64,000 bases of DNA from Sulfuritalea sp. Lineage in GTDB: Bacteria > Pseudomonadota > Gammaproteobacteria > Burkholderiales > Rhodocyclaceae. The position numbers and the translations under genes are program-made. Positions 35,211 through 44,371 of this stretch are shown here, piece after piece (positions within the stretch are counted from its first letter, which is position 1; every line of letters starts with the position of its first letter). The stretch spans positions 62,001 through 126,000 of the forward strand of contig JADJQA010000015.1 in NCBI GenBank assembly GCA_016712985.1. The letters are read 5' to 3'. Under the pieces are notes generated by a model, which made no database searches, was not told where the DNA came from, and worked only from the letters and a program-made list of their open reading frames with translations.

Positions 35211-36281
35211 ATGCGGGTGACGATCCGGGCAGATGCCTCGGTGGCAATCGGATCGGGCCACGTTATGCGCTGCCTGACATTGGCTCTTGCGTTACGGGAC
35301 CGGGGAGACTATGTTGAATTTGCCTCGCGTCGATTGGCGGGCAATCTCTGTGACTTCATAGCGTCGCGCGGTTTCAGATTGATCGCTTTGCCGGACTCAG
35401 TATTGGAGGGAGGGGTCGTTAGTAAACCATTGCCCGGTGCCATGGCTGTCGATTGGGAGCGTGATGCTGACGAAACGTGGCATGCAGTAAATGCTGTTCA
35501 GGATTGGCTGATCGTGGATCACTATGGCCTCGACGCCGACTGGGAACGGCGTATGCGGGGTTGTGCCAAGCGAATCCTGGTTATCGATGATCTGGCCAAT
35601 CGTCCCCATGACTGCGAAATTCTGCTGGATCAGAACTACTATCCGAGTCCGCAAGACCGTTATGACGGAAAAGTGCCACCGTCATGTCAATTGCTGCTGG
35701 GACCCCAATTTGTGCTTCTGACTCCCCAGTTCGAGAAGGAGGCATCGTCGCCCCGGTCTCGCGATGGGCGAATACGACGGGTATTGGTTTTTTTCGGCGG
35801 AAGCGATCCAACGTGTGAAACCCAGAAAGCACTCGATGCGATAAAAATACTGGACTGGCCCAATGTCCATTTTGATGTCGTCGTTGGCGCCGGAAATCCG
35901 CAGAAAGAGCTGATAGAAAGCCGCTGCGCTGAGTTGTCCAATACTGCCTATTATTGCCAGACTCAAGATATGGCGAAGTTGTGCTCCCTAGCCGATGTCG
36001 CGCTCGGCGCGGGGGGGAGTGCCGTCTGGGAGCGGTCCATCCTGGGGCTACCCTCTATCGTTGTAGTGACGGCAGAGAATCAGCGCGAGACCGTGAACGC
36101 GCTTGAGGCCGGGGGTTACATACGGTTGCTCGGGTGGCATGATGAGACTGATGCGGGGCAAATGGCGGACGTGCTGAACCAAATGTCCAAGCAGCCGACA
36201 GTGCTGCTGCAGACGGGGGAGCGGGTTCGCGATTTGATGCGATTCGGAGCCGGGGGCGCGCGCAGGCTGTCGTCCGATTGA
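35211..36281 (+). CDS. pseG: UDP-2,4-diacetamido-2,4,6-trideoxy-beta-L-altropyranose hydrolase
   Basis: A 356-residue PseG-type nucleotide-sugar hydrolase that removes UDP before condensation by PseI. MRVTIRADASVAIGSGHVMRCL carries the G-x-G-H-x-x-R motif at residues 13-20; D in LIVDHYGLDADWE, VIDDLANRPHDCEILLDQN, FFGGSDP and GAGGSAVWERSILGLPSIV follow, all characteristic of the GT-B-like family. ATG at 35211 begins five bases after the HemL-like gene. Identification as PseG is strong because PseB, C and I are in the same operon. Confidence 0.93.
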   Translation: MRVTIRADASVAIGSGHVMRCLTLALALRDRGDYVEFASRRLAGNLCDFIASRGFRLIALPDSVLEGGVVSKPLPGAMAVDWERDADETWHAVNAVQDWLIVDHYGLDADWERRMRGCAKRILVIDDLANRPHDCEILLDQNYYPSPQDRYDGKVPPSCQLLLGPQFVLLTPQFEKEASSPRSRDGRIRRVLVFFGGSDPTCETQKALDAIKILDWPNVHFDVVVGAGNPQKELIESRCAELSNTAYYCQTQDMAKLCSLADVALGAGGSAVWERSILGLPSIVVVTAENQRETVNALEAGGYIRLLGWHDETDAGQMADVLNQMSKQPTVLLQTGERVRDLMRFGAGGARRLSSD

Positions 36282-36308
36282 TGAGCCAACTTGCTGCAAG
36301 GTGAAGGA

Positions 36309-37194
36309 ATGACTACCGAGGTCAGAAAGAGTGAATACGGATATTTTGAACTGATTGAAAAGCCGACACCGGATGTACTCAAGGCTTATTACGCAGAGAA
36401 ATACTACCAGGATGCTGGAGGCAGCTATGAGGCGTCTTATTCCGACGCCGAAAAATCCTACTTCAAGAACAAAATCGCCCAGAAACTACTTGCGGCGAGC
36501 AGATTTATTTCTTTGCCAACAGATCGTCCACCAAGATTTCTCGATGTTGGAGCTGGAGAAGGTTGGGCGCTGGCCTATTTTCAGGATTTAGACTGGGAGT
36601 GCGTGGGGATCGACTACAGCAGTTTTGGCTGCGCAAGCCAGAATCCGGCAGTGCTGGAGCGTCTGGTCGCCGGCGATATTTATGACAGCCTGCGGGATCT
36701 GTTGGCAGCCGGGCAGCGTTTCGACCTCATTCTGTTGGACAACGTGCTGGAGCATGTACCTGACCCCGCTGGGCTTCTCGTTGAATTAAAGGACTTGCTC
36801 GAACTGCAGGGAGCATTGATCGTCGAAGTCCCCAATGACTTTTCGGTCTTGCAGGAACATCTGCTTGCAAAAGGACATATCGACAGTCGATTCTGGGTTG
36901 TGTCGCCTGACCATATCTCGTACTTCAGTCCGGATAGTCTGGCAGCTTTGGCTCGCTCGGTTGGCTGGCAGGTCCAGATGATGATGACGGATTTTCCAAT
37001 TGATTTCTCATTGGCGAACCTCCTGACCAATTATGTGAGAGACCGCAAGGCAGGCAACCCTGCCACGCAACGCGTGTCGAGATAGAGAACCTGATGCATG
37101 CGATTTCGCCCGAGAAGACGGTAGCTTTGTATCAGTTCCTGCAGACATGGGTCTTGGCAGAGCACTGACAGCGATATTCTCGCGGAGTCCTTGA
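36309..37194 (+). pseudogene. SAM-dependent methyltransferase, frameshifted at C-terminus
   Basis: A class I methyltransferase, about 295 residues after repair. A tyrosine-rich N-terminus (SEYGYFELIEKPT, AYYAEKYYQD) precedes motif I FLDVGAGEGWALAYF and the DNVLEHVPDP segment; VSPDHISYFSPDSL is typical of glycan methyltransferases. The raw frame stops at 37085. Adding one C in the run 37058-37060 restores VEIENLMHAISPEKTVALYQ, and one G at 37140-37141 restores LADMGLGRALTAIF, ending at TGA 37192-37194. AAGGTGAAGGA supports the ATG at 36309. It probably methylates the nonulosonate or an attached group. Confidence 0.75.
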
Positions 37195-37245
37195 TGACGG
37201 AAGACGATAAGGGCAAAATGCGGTTCGCATGGCTTCGGGCAGGCG

Positions 37246-37965
37246 ATGAAGGCGGTTGTCGTCCTGTCGGGACCTGCTAGTGGGCTTGGCCGGGAGCTGT
37301 TGACAGCCCTGTTGGCAAGCTGCGTTCCTACCATAGCGGTGGGCCGCCGGCTGGACAGGCTGGCTGGTGAATTTCCTGCGGCCTCGGGTTTGCTCGTGAT
37401 GATCGATGTTGACCTGGCGGACCTACTGAAGCCAGGCGCCACGGAAAATCTTGATCACCACCTTGGGCAGGCACTGGACAAGGCGGATGCGGATTCGATC
37501 GTTCTGCTGAACAATGCCGGAATCATCAATCCCATCGGTCGTGTCGGCGATGTTGCTCCAGGCGCGCTCCATGATGCATTGAGTGTCAATCTCCTTGCTC
37601 CGATGGTTCTGACCACTGCCTGCGCCAGACACGCCAGGAGTTTGGGAGGCGGGCTTGTTGTCATTAATATCTCATCGGGTGCGGCGCTTCGTCCGTTGCC
37701 AGGTTGGTCGGCTTACTGCGCAACAAAGGCTGCTACGCGGATGTATTTCGAGGTTCTGGCAGTCGAGTCTCCGGCATTTGAAGTCCATCAAATAGACCCG
37801 GGCGCGATGGATACTGCCATGCAGGAAACAGTCCGTGCGTCCAGCCCCGAGCAGTTTCCCCTGGTTGAACACTTTTCTGTGCTTAAGGAGGAGGGGCGAC
37901 TGAAACCTTCTGCGGTCGTGGCGGCTGAGATTGTCGAACGCATTCTCGCCAGGACGCGGCAGTGA
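37246..37965 (+). CDS. Short-chain dehydrogenase/reductase
   Basis: A 239-residue classical SDR. The cofactor loop is VVVLSGPASGLGREL, the NNAG motif is VLLNNAGIINP, and the catalytic serine and Y-x-x-x-K are in VINISSGAALRP and SAYCATKAA. NAD(P)-dependent oxidation or reduction of a sugar or nonulosonate hydroxyl is expected. Its stop overlaps the phosphoesterase start (GTGA). Unlike its two neighbours, the frame is intact. Confidence 0.88.
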   Translation: MKAVVVLSGPASGLGRELLTALLASCVPTIAVGRRLDRLAGEFPAASGLLVMIDVDLADLLKPGATENLDHHLGQALDKADADSIVLLNNAGIINPIGRVGDVAPGALHDALSVNLLAPMVLTTACARHARSLGGGLVVINISSGAALRPLPGWSAYCATKAATRMYFEVLAVESPAFEVHQIDPGAMDTAMQETVRASSPEQFPLVEHFSVLKEEGRLKPSAVVAAEIVERILARTRQ

Positions 37966-38646
37966 AGATCGGACTTCTCGGCGATATCCACGGCAATTCC
38001 CGCGCGTTGCGTGCCGTGCTGGAGAGTGCCAGAGTCAAGGGCGTGGAGAAATTGTGCCTGACGGGGGATTTCGTCGGGTATTACTATCACCCGGATGAAG
38101 TGCTTGATTTGCTGGCTCCCTGGCCCAATCACGCCGTCCGTGGAAATCACGAGGCCATGCTCTTCGATGTGCTTGAAGGCAGCGGAAGCTTGGCGACAAT
38201 CGAGGACAAATACGGCAGTGGATTGCGACAGGCATTGACCCGATTGACAGGCGAACACATCGACTGGCTGCGAACTGCCGGAGCGGATAGCCGTAGATAT
38301 CTCGGGTGTTCGCATTCAGATTGCCCACGGCGCCCCGTGGGATGGCGACTGCTATCTGTACCCGAATTCTTCAGACGAATCCTGGTCAAGGGTAGCCTCT
38401 GACGATTTTGATCTTGTCGTGCTGGGGCACACGCACTATCGTTTTCAACGGCAAGTGGGTCAAACGTTGATCGTGAATCCAGGGTCGGTCGGTCAGGCGC
38501 GGGACCGGATTCCCGGAGCCGCCTGGGCTGTTGTTGATACTGCGACGATGGTCTGCGAGCACTTCACTGAGTCATATGACATCTCCAGGGTGATCGTGGA
38601 GGCGCGGATCAACGACCCCAATAAATTGTATTTGCAAGAGGTTTGA
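37962..38646 (+). pseudogene. Metallophosphoesterase, frameshifted
   Basis: A calcineurin-like phosphoesterase of about 228 residues after repair. Metal ligands are D and H in GLLGDIHGN, D in LTGDFVGYY, N and H in VRGNHEAM, H in IAHGAPW, and two H in LGHTHYRF, a complete set. The raw frame breaks at 38271-38272: CTGC-GAACTG needs two more bases (CTG CGC GAA CTG) to give WLRELPERIAV and continue to TGA at 38644-38646. It begins with GTG overlapping the SDR stop. It could remove a phosphate from a sugar phosphate in the pathway, for instance the 9-phosphate of a nonulosonate, but that is inference. Confidence 0.78.
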
Positions 38647-38653
38647 CAAGACA

Positions 38654-39596
38654 ATGACCAATATCCTGATTTCGGGATTGTGGCGATATCGCCCAGGCGA
38701 CCGCGTCGATCGTGAGGAAGGCATTTCCCGATTGGCGGATCCATGGTGTCGATATGGACACACGGCACGGCGGGCGCATGTACGTTGATGAATTTGCCGT
38801 CGCGCCGCCCGCCAACTCGGAAGGGTTTGTTGCATGGCTTGAAGAATTCGCGGTGCGGCATGAGGTTACCTACTGCCTGCCGATGTCCGAGGCGGAGCTT
38901 GCGGTGCTGGCGAAGGCGTGTGACGGGTAAGTCGGCCCAGCGCAATTGCTCTGGGCTGGCAAGAGGCGATCGGGATTGGATGCGACAAGCTCAAAACAGC
39001 AGAATTCATCAGTTCTGTCGGCATTCCGGCCCCTTGGACTCTGCCGACTACTGCCGAGGTCCGCCACTGGAATTTCCCTGCTTGTTCAAACTCCGCCACA
39101 GTGCTGGCTCAAAAGCCGTATTCGTCTGCAAGACCATGGGCGAAATTCACTTTTACCGGGAGCGCTATCCGGAGGCAGTGATTCAAGAATATCTGCCCGA
39201 TGCAGAGCGGGAAGTAACCTGCGCCGTTTATCGTTCGCGGTCTGGCAGGACGGAGGTGTTGCAGATGTTGCGCCGTTTGGTTGGCGGATTTACGGTTGGG
39301 CCGAAGTGATCTACGAGATACCGGTGCGGGAGCAGTGCGTAAAAATCGCCGAAGCCTTGGATCTGTTCGGAGCAATCAATATTCAGTTGCGAATGACACC
39401 GGCAGGGCCAAGAATTTTCGAAATTAATCCGCGCTTGTCTTCCACAGTCCTGATGAGACATCTCGCCGGCTACACTGATGTCCTTTGGATGCTTGAGGAG
39501 GCTGCCGGCAGGGATTTCCAGCCCAAACCGCAAACGCTTGGCACCGTATTGGTCAGAACACAGGGCGCAGCCATTCTGCCTTTGGGCAAACAGTAA
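38654..39596 (+). pseudogene. ATP-grasp family ligase, multiple frameshifts
   Basis: A single ATP-grasp protein (about 315 residues) can be rebuilt from four or five pieces: ILISG followed by GDIAQATASIVRKAFP, VDMDTRHGGRMYVDEF, then EAIGIGCDKLKTAEFI and VGIPAPWTLPTTAE, FPCLFKLRHSAGSKAV, VIQEYLPDAEREVTC, GWAEVIYEIPVREQC, and the Mg-binding FEINPRLSSTVLMRHLAG. Breaks lie near 38676 (net -2 or +1), 38925-38927, 39058 and 39289; most need one extra G. It resembles carbamoyl-phosphate-synthase-like ligases used to join an amino acid or carboxylate to an amine. If functional, it may add an amino-acid substituent to the nonulosonate. Confidence 0.72.
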
Positions 39597-39606
39597 GGGA
39601 ACCATC

Positions 39607-40656
39607 ATGGGTTTTGAGATCGCCGGAATTCAGATCGGGAAAGAAGCCCGACCATTCATCATCGCCGAGATGTCAGGCAACCATAACCAGTCCCTCGAGC
39701 GCGCATTGCAGATTGTCGAGGCGGCGGCGCGTTCCGGGGCACGTGCGCTCAAATTGCAGACCTACACAGCAGACACCATGACGATCGATGTTCGCGAGGG
39801 CGAGTTCTTCATCGCCGACCCGGACGGCCTGTGGTCCGGCAATTCGCTTTACCAGCTCTACCAGCAAGCGCATACGCCCTGGGAGTGGCATGAACCGATC
39901 TTTCGCCGGGCGCGCGAGCTTGGCATGGTTCCGTTTTCGACACCATTTGACGAAACTGCCGTCGATTTCCTGGAGTCGCTGGATGTTCCGGTTTACAAGA
40001 TCGCTTCATTCGAGAATACCGACCTGCCATTGATCCGGAAGGTCGCGGCGACGGGTCAGCCGATGATCATTTCTACCGGGATGGCATCAGTGGCGGAACT
40101 GGATGAAACAGTTCGTGCCGCCCGCGAAGCTGGCTGCAAGAACCTTGTTCTGCTCAAGTGCACCAGTACCTATCCATCGACGCCAGAAAATACCAACATT
40201 CGTACCATTCCGCACTTGCGTGACCTCTTTGGTTGCGAGGTCGGGTTGTCCGACCACACCATGGGCTGCGGTGCGGCGATCGCAGCGGTAGCGCTAGGGG
40301 CAACGGTCATCGAAAAACACTTCACGCTGGCAAGGGCTGATGGCGGAGTGGATTCGGCGTTTTCCATGGAACCGGCGGAGATGAAAATTCTGGCGACCGA
40401 AGCCGAACGCGCCTGGCAGTCGCTAGGGCAGATCAGCTACGGAGCCACTTCCGCAGAACAGAAGTCGCTGGTTTTTCGGCGGTCGTTGTACGTGGTGAAG
40501 GATATCGCGGCCGGGGAGTTGTTGTCGGCTGATAATGTTCGTGCGATACGCCCCGGGCTTGGTCTTGCACCACGCTGGATAGATACGGTACTGGGGATGG
40601 CGGCCAAGAAAGCAGTCAAGCGCGGGACCCCGCTGAACTGGAGTTTGATCGGGTGA
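39607..40656 (+). CDS. pseI: Pseudaminic acid synthase
   Basis: A 349-residue NeuB-family synthase that condenses the PseG product with phosphoenolpyruvate. FIIAEMSGNHNQSLERAL, ALKLQTYTADTMT, PFSTPFDETAVDFLE, YKIASFENTDLPLI, STGMAS, LLKCTSTYPSTPE, GLSDHT and EKHFTLARADGGVDSAFSM (metal-binding H) match PseI rather than sialic or legionaminic synthases. The C-terminal SAF domain RRSLYVVKDIAAGE is complete. AAGGGA supports the ATG at 39607. The stop overlaps the FemAB-like gene (GTGA). Confidence 0.96.
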   Translation: MGFEIAGIQIGKEARPFIIAEMSGNHNQSLERALQIVEAAARSGARALKLQTYTADTMTIDVREGEFFIADPDGLWSGNSLYQLYQQAHTPWEWHEPIFRRARELGMVPFSTPFDETAVDFLESLDVPVYKIASFENTDLPLIRKVAATGQPMIISTGMASVAELDETVRAAREAGCKNLVLLKCTSTYPSTPENTNIRTIPHLRDLFGCEVGLSDHTMGCGAAIAAVALGATVIEKHFTLARADGGVDSAFSMEPAEMKILATEAERAWQSLGQISYGATSAEQKSLVFRRSLYVVKDIAAGELLSADNVRAIRPGLGLAPRWIDTVLGMAAKKAVKRGTPLNWSLIG

Positions 40657-41795
40657 CGGCTGCTTTGCCTCCCGCTCTCGATGCCGAGTCTGTCGGCACG
40701 TTGATACTGGCAGCACTGTCGGGCGCAGGGGTGGACGCGCGCCTTCGTTGTGCGGATGAACCGGCGTGGCACGATGTGGCGGGAGGGCTGGCATATCTGC
40801 CGGTGGACTACTCATCGGCCATGATCGATTACCAGTTGGCCTACTGGTCGGGCAATGGCTTGCCGACCCAGGATATTTCCCTGGTGCTGATGCATGACAA
40901 TCGCCCGTGCGGAATCTGGCCGCTGTCCGCAACATGCGATCCGGCAGGCAACTGGCGGATCGGTTCAAGTGGCGGTCCGGTTATGCCGCCTCTGTTTGTC
41001 TCCGGTCTGGCACGCAAATCGACCAAGTCGGTAACTGCTGGTTGCCTTGAATTTCTTGACAATATCGCTGCCAAAATCGGTCAGGGCTGCGTCGAGATTG
41101 TCGAAGCCTACGCAGGGGGTGACGGGCTGAGCGAATGGCATGATCGCCTGATGCAGAGCGGCGGGCGAGCCGAACTTCGCCATGATCTTTTCCTCGACCT
41201 TTCGCTTTCGATGGCCGATATCAAGAGCACGTTTCGCAAGAGCTACAAGACCCTGATCACATCCGGTGCAAAGCTCTGGAAGGTTCAGGCGGCAACCGCT
41301 GCCGATCCTGAATTGTGGGACGAGTTCCGCCTGCTTCATCTTGCGGTTGCGGGACGGGCCACGCGTTCCGCAGATAGCTGGGGTTTTCAGCATGACGCAA
41401 TAGCATCGGGCGACGCCTTTTTCGTCTGCCTGCGCAATGAAGCGGGAAGGATGGTCGGTGGCGGTTTATTCCACACCACGGTACATGAAGGTTTGTATGC
41501 CATCGGTGCCTATGATCGTTCGCTGTTCGACAAGCCGCTGGGGCATGTTGTCCAGTATCGCGCCATTGAGGAAATGAAACGCCGTGGCGTCAAGTGGTAC
41601 AAGTTGGGGATTCGCTACTATCCGTCAGAGACTCCGGCGCCGAGCGACAAGGAAATGGCGATTTCAAGTTTCAAGCAAGGGTTCGCGTCGCACCTTTTCC
41701 CCAGGTATTTGGTTCATCATCGACTGCCCGAAGCGCGAATCGCTGGCGCCTGGTCCCGATGCCGAGCAATGGATGCAACAACCGAACGCCAATAG
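40653..41795 (+). CDS. FemAB/GNAT-like N-acyltransferase
   Basis: A 380-residue protein with the fold signature of FemAB-type acyltransferases: a first acyltransferase lobe, then SFRKSYKTLIT-like STFRKSYKTLI, and a second lobe with GGGLFHTTVHEGLYAIGAYDR and HVVQYRAIEEMKRRGVKWYKLG. It starts with GTG at 40653, overlapping the pseI stop. No separate PseH acetyltransferase is visible in the pse operon, so this protein is the best candidate to acylate the 4-amino group or to attach an amino-acid group. Assignment to the family is by pattern; no motif is absolutely diagnostic. Confidence 0.7.
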   Translation: MTAALPPALDAESVGTLILAALSGAGVDARLRCADEPAWHDVAGGLAYLPVDYSSAMIDYQLAYWSGNGLPTQDISLVLMHDNRPCGIWPLSATCDPAGNWRIGSSGGPVMPPLFVSGLARKSTKSVTAGCLEFLDNIAAKIGQGCVEIVEAYAGGDGLSEWHDRLMQSGGRAELRHDLFLDLSLSMADIKSTFRKSYKTLITSGAKLWKVQAATAADPELWDEFRLLHLAVAGRATRSADSWGFQHDAIASGDAFFVCLRNEAGRMVGGGLFHTTVHEGLYAIGAYDRSLFDKPLGHVVQYRAIEEMKRRGVKWYKLGIRYYPSETPAPSDKEMAISSFKQGFASHLFPRYLVHHRLPEARIAGAWSRCRAMDATTERQ

Positions 41796-41797
41796 AT

Positions 41798-42511
41798 ATG
41801 ACGACACTTAACGAGTCAATTGTCCGCTTTGACCAACTCTTTCGGGACCTTGGCGCGCGCGCCCAGCGCAGTTACCCAAATGAATCGATGATCCAGTTTG
41901 TCGCTGCGAACTGGTTTTCGCTTGAATTCGAACAGAGAAAAAACATTCGCATTCTTGAGGTCGGTTGTGGGAGTGGAGCAAACCTTTGGATGCTTGCCAA
42001 GGAGGGCTTTTCAGTTTTCGGACTGGACTCGAGCCAAACTGGCCTGGAGATTGCGCGGGATCACCTGCAAGGCAAGTGGGGAGTGCAAGCCAGGCTTGAG
42101 TGCGGATCGGTAACGACGCTTCCCTATGAAGCAGGTTTCTTCGATGCAGTCATCGACGTGGTAACTTTGCAGCACCTGAATCTTCACGATTCTGCAACTG
42201 CCCTTGCCAAGATTCGCCGGGTGCTGAAGCCCGGTGGCCGCTTCTTCAGTTACCGCATATCGGACCGTTCATCCGCGTTCCTCAATTCGGGTGGGGTGTT
42301 CGTCGATGCGGTGACTGTCGATAACGTTGTCAACACCGGCATGCCCTTGCATGGCAATGGTCCGATGTCATTTTGGGGAGCTTCACTGGCCAGAAAGATG
42401 TATCTGGAACAGGGCTTGGCCATCGAATCCCTCGAGCGCGTCTCAAGAAGTTACGGAAACGGAACATCGTGCGTCGAATACTTGGCCATCTCGGCCAATA
42501 AGGGTGACTAG
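41798..42511 (+). CDS. SAM-dependent methyltransferase
   Basis: A 237-residue class I methyltransferase. Motif I is ILEVGCGSGANLWMLA at about residues 50-65, followed by FGLDSSQTGLEIA, LPYEAGFFDAVIDVV and the LKPGGRFFSY strand. ATG at 41798 lies two bases after the FemAB-like gene. The acceptor, probably a sugar hydroxyl or amino group, is not predictable. The C-terminal part is short and without extra domain. Confidence 0.85.
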   Translation: MTTLNESIVRFDQLFRDLGARAQRSYPNESMIQFVAANWFSLEFEQRKNIRILEVGCGSGANLWMLAKEGFSVFGLDSSQTGLEIARDHLQGKWGVQARLECGSVTTLPYEAGFFDAVIDVVTLQHLNLHDSATALAKIRRVLKPGGRFFSYRISDRSSAFLNSGGVFVDAVTVDNVVNTGMPLHGNGPMSFWGASLARKMYLEQGLAIESLERVSRSYGNGTSCVEYLAISANKGD

Positions 42512-42514
42512 TTG

Positions 42515-43474
42515 ATGGCGGCAGATGTGCACTGCCCGGCCACTGCGGCCCAGGGGGTTAGAGTTACTGTCGGCGTGGCCTCCTACAATCGTCCGGAGTT
42601 GCTCAGGCGAGCCATTCGGTCGGCTGTCTCCCAAACCTACAAGAACCTGGAAATTCTGATCAGCGACAACGGCAGCCCCAATCCGGAAGTCAGGAGGGTT
42701 ATTGAAGAATTTGCCAGGTCGGATACCCGCATCAGGTGCATTTTCCATCCCGTCAATCAGGGGGCGTTCTTTAACTTTCGCTCGGTATTTACCGAGGCCA
42801 ATGGGTAATATTTCGTTTGGCTGGCCGATGATGACTACTGGTGCTCAGAGTATCTGGAGAGCCTGCTGGCGGAAGCCCAGAGGACCGGAGCAGCATTAAC
42901 TTATGGACGCGCAGAAATCGTCGATATCGAGATTGCCGAGCGGGATCGCTTTGTAAAGGAGCTGCCGACGACAATCGGAAGACTTCCTGCACTGATCAAT
43001 TTTGTGCGCTTTGACACGGACTCCATCTTTTACGGCCTTTTTCCGACAGCCACCGGTAAAAAATTGGTGGAATTGTTGCGAACGTGGCGAGTTCCGAAAA
43101 CGATGGCCGCAGCCTATCCGTTTCTTGAGTACAACTTTGTCAGTTACGCATTTGTTTTCGGGTTGTTGAGTTCTGGTGGCTTCTGCAATGAACGCAGTGG
43201 AAAAGCAATTCACTATGCAGGCGGACGAGAACCGTTTTCCAATTCGCCAAGTGTGGGCTGGCGCCATCTTGGTTTGTTCATAGCTTACGTACTGATTCAC
43301 TTGCAGATGGTGGCACGATTCATTCGGGCAACCTTCGCTGTTGGCAGCGGGTTGGGCGTCGTGGCTTCTCCGATTGCCGAGTTTTATTTTTTCTGTCGGC
43401 GGATGAGAATGATTGTTTTTCAAAGATTGAAAAGGTTAAGGAAGGATGGACATGAGTGCAAAACAAAAATTTAA
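42515..43474 (+). pseudogene. Family 2 glycosyltransferase with in-frame stop codon
   Basis: A GT2 enzyme of about 319 residues interrupted by TAA at 42806-42808. The first part has VTVGVASYNRPELLRRAI and LEILISDNGSPNPE; the same frame continues after the stop with YFVWLADDDYW, the metal-binding D-x-D motif, and on to 43474. No frameshift is involved, so a single substitution (for example from AAA, GAA or CAA) explains it. ATG at 42515 is chosen; TTG 42512 is in frame. The 3' end overlaps the TylF-like gene by 23 bases. Confidence 0.8.
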
Positions 43475-44324
43475 GAAATGGCTTTATGCCAAGCATCCTG
43501 GGTCAAAGGCGAGGATCGAGAGTTTTTTTGCAAATGCACCGCTATTGCGACGGATGCTAAATGTTGGGTTTGCGCCGACTTTTCGCGGCTGGGGCATGTC
43601 TACGTCCACCCATACCCCGTGGGGGAATGCAACCAATCTCGGCGATGTTGAGGTTGCTTTCAACGAAAGCTACGACCGGTTAACCGGCTTGGTTCGGAAC
43701 GATGCGTTCAAACTGACCATGTTTAAGCCAGAAGTCCGAATGGAGATGCTAGGAAGTCTAATGTGGAGGCACTATATCGTATTCTGGAGTGCATCCTTTG
43801 CCGCAAAAAATACCCACACAAAACACAAATCTCTCGTTGAATGCGGTGTTTGTGACGGGCTTGCTTCGTATTTTGCGCTTAGCGCCGTATTGCGTAACGG
43901 GGGCGAATGGGGGGCGTATCTTTACGATGCTTGGGAAGCGATGCGGGGGGATCTTCTTCTGGATAGTGAGAAGAGCATGCAGGGGCAATACTCCTATCTG
44001 AACGTTGATGTTACTCGTGCAAACCTTTCGTCTTTTGGCAATCGAGTCAGGTTCAATAAGGGATATATACCCGAGTCATTTGATGTATCGGAAAATCCGC
44101 AAGAGATAGTCTGGATGCATATTGACGTGAATTCGGCAACGCCAACTGTTGCTGCTCTGGATTACTTCTGGCCTCGAATGGCATCTGGTGGGGTGGTGCT
44201 TCTAGATGATTATTCATGGCCTGGTTATGAAGACACAAGAAACTATGTTTTGGCTTGGTTAAACGAAAAAGGGGGAATGTTGCTTCCGCTTCCTACCGGC
44301 CAAGCAATGATATTCAAGTACTGA
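43452..44324 (+). CDS. TylF/MycF-family O-methyltransferase
   Basis: A 290-residue SAM- and metal-dependent O-methyltransferase of the macrocin O-methyltransferase family, acting on sugar hydroxyls. SLVECGVCDGLASYFA is motif I; the hallmark is WMHIDVNSATPTVAALDYF followed by MASGGVVLLDDYSWPGYED with the metal-binding acids. GAAGGA five bases before the ATG at 43452 decides against the ATG at 43446. The gene is visibly AT-richer than most neighbours, suggesting recent transfer. Confidence 0.88.
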   Translation: MSAKQKFKKWLYAKHPGSKARIESFFANAPLLRRMLNVGFAPTFRGWGMSTSTHTPWGNATNLGDVEVAFNESYDRLTGLVRNDAFKLTMFKPEVRMEMLGSLMWRHYIVFWSASFAAKNTHTKHKSLVECGVCDGLASYFALSAVLRNGGEWGAYLYDAWEAMRGDLLLDSEKSMQGQYSYLNVDVTRANLSSFGNRVRFNKGYIPESFDVSENPQEIVWMHIDVNSATPTVAALDYFWPRMASGGVVLLDDYSWPGYEDTRNYVLAWLNEKGGMLLPLPTGQAMIFKY

Positions 44325-44371
44325 TTTTTATTTTGGTTGGTTAACATTTTGCAGTACTTAAGAGGGCACTA

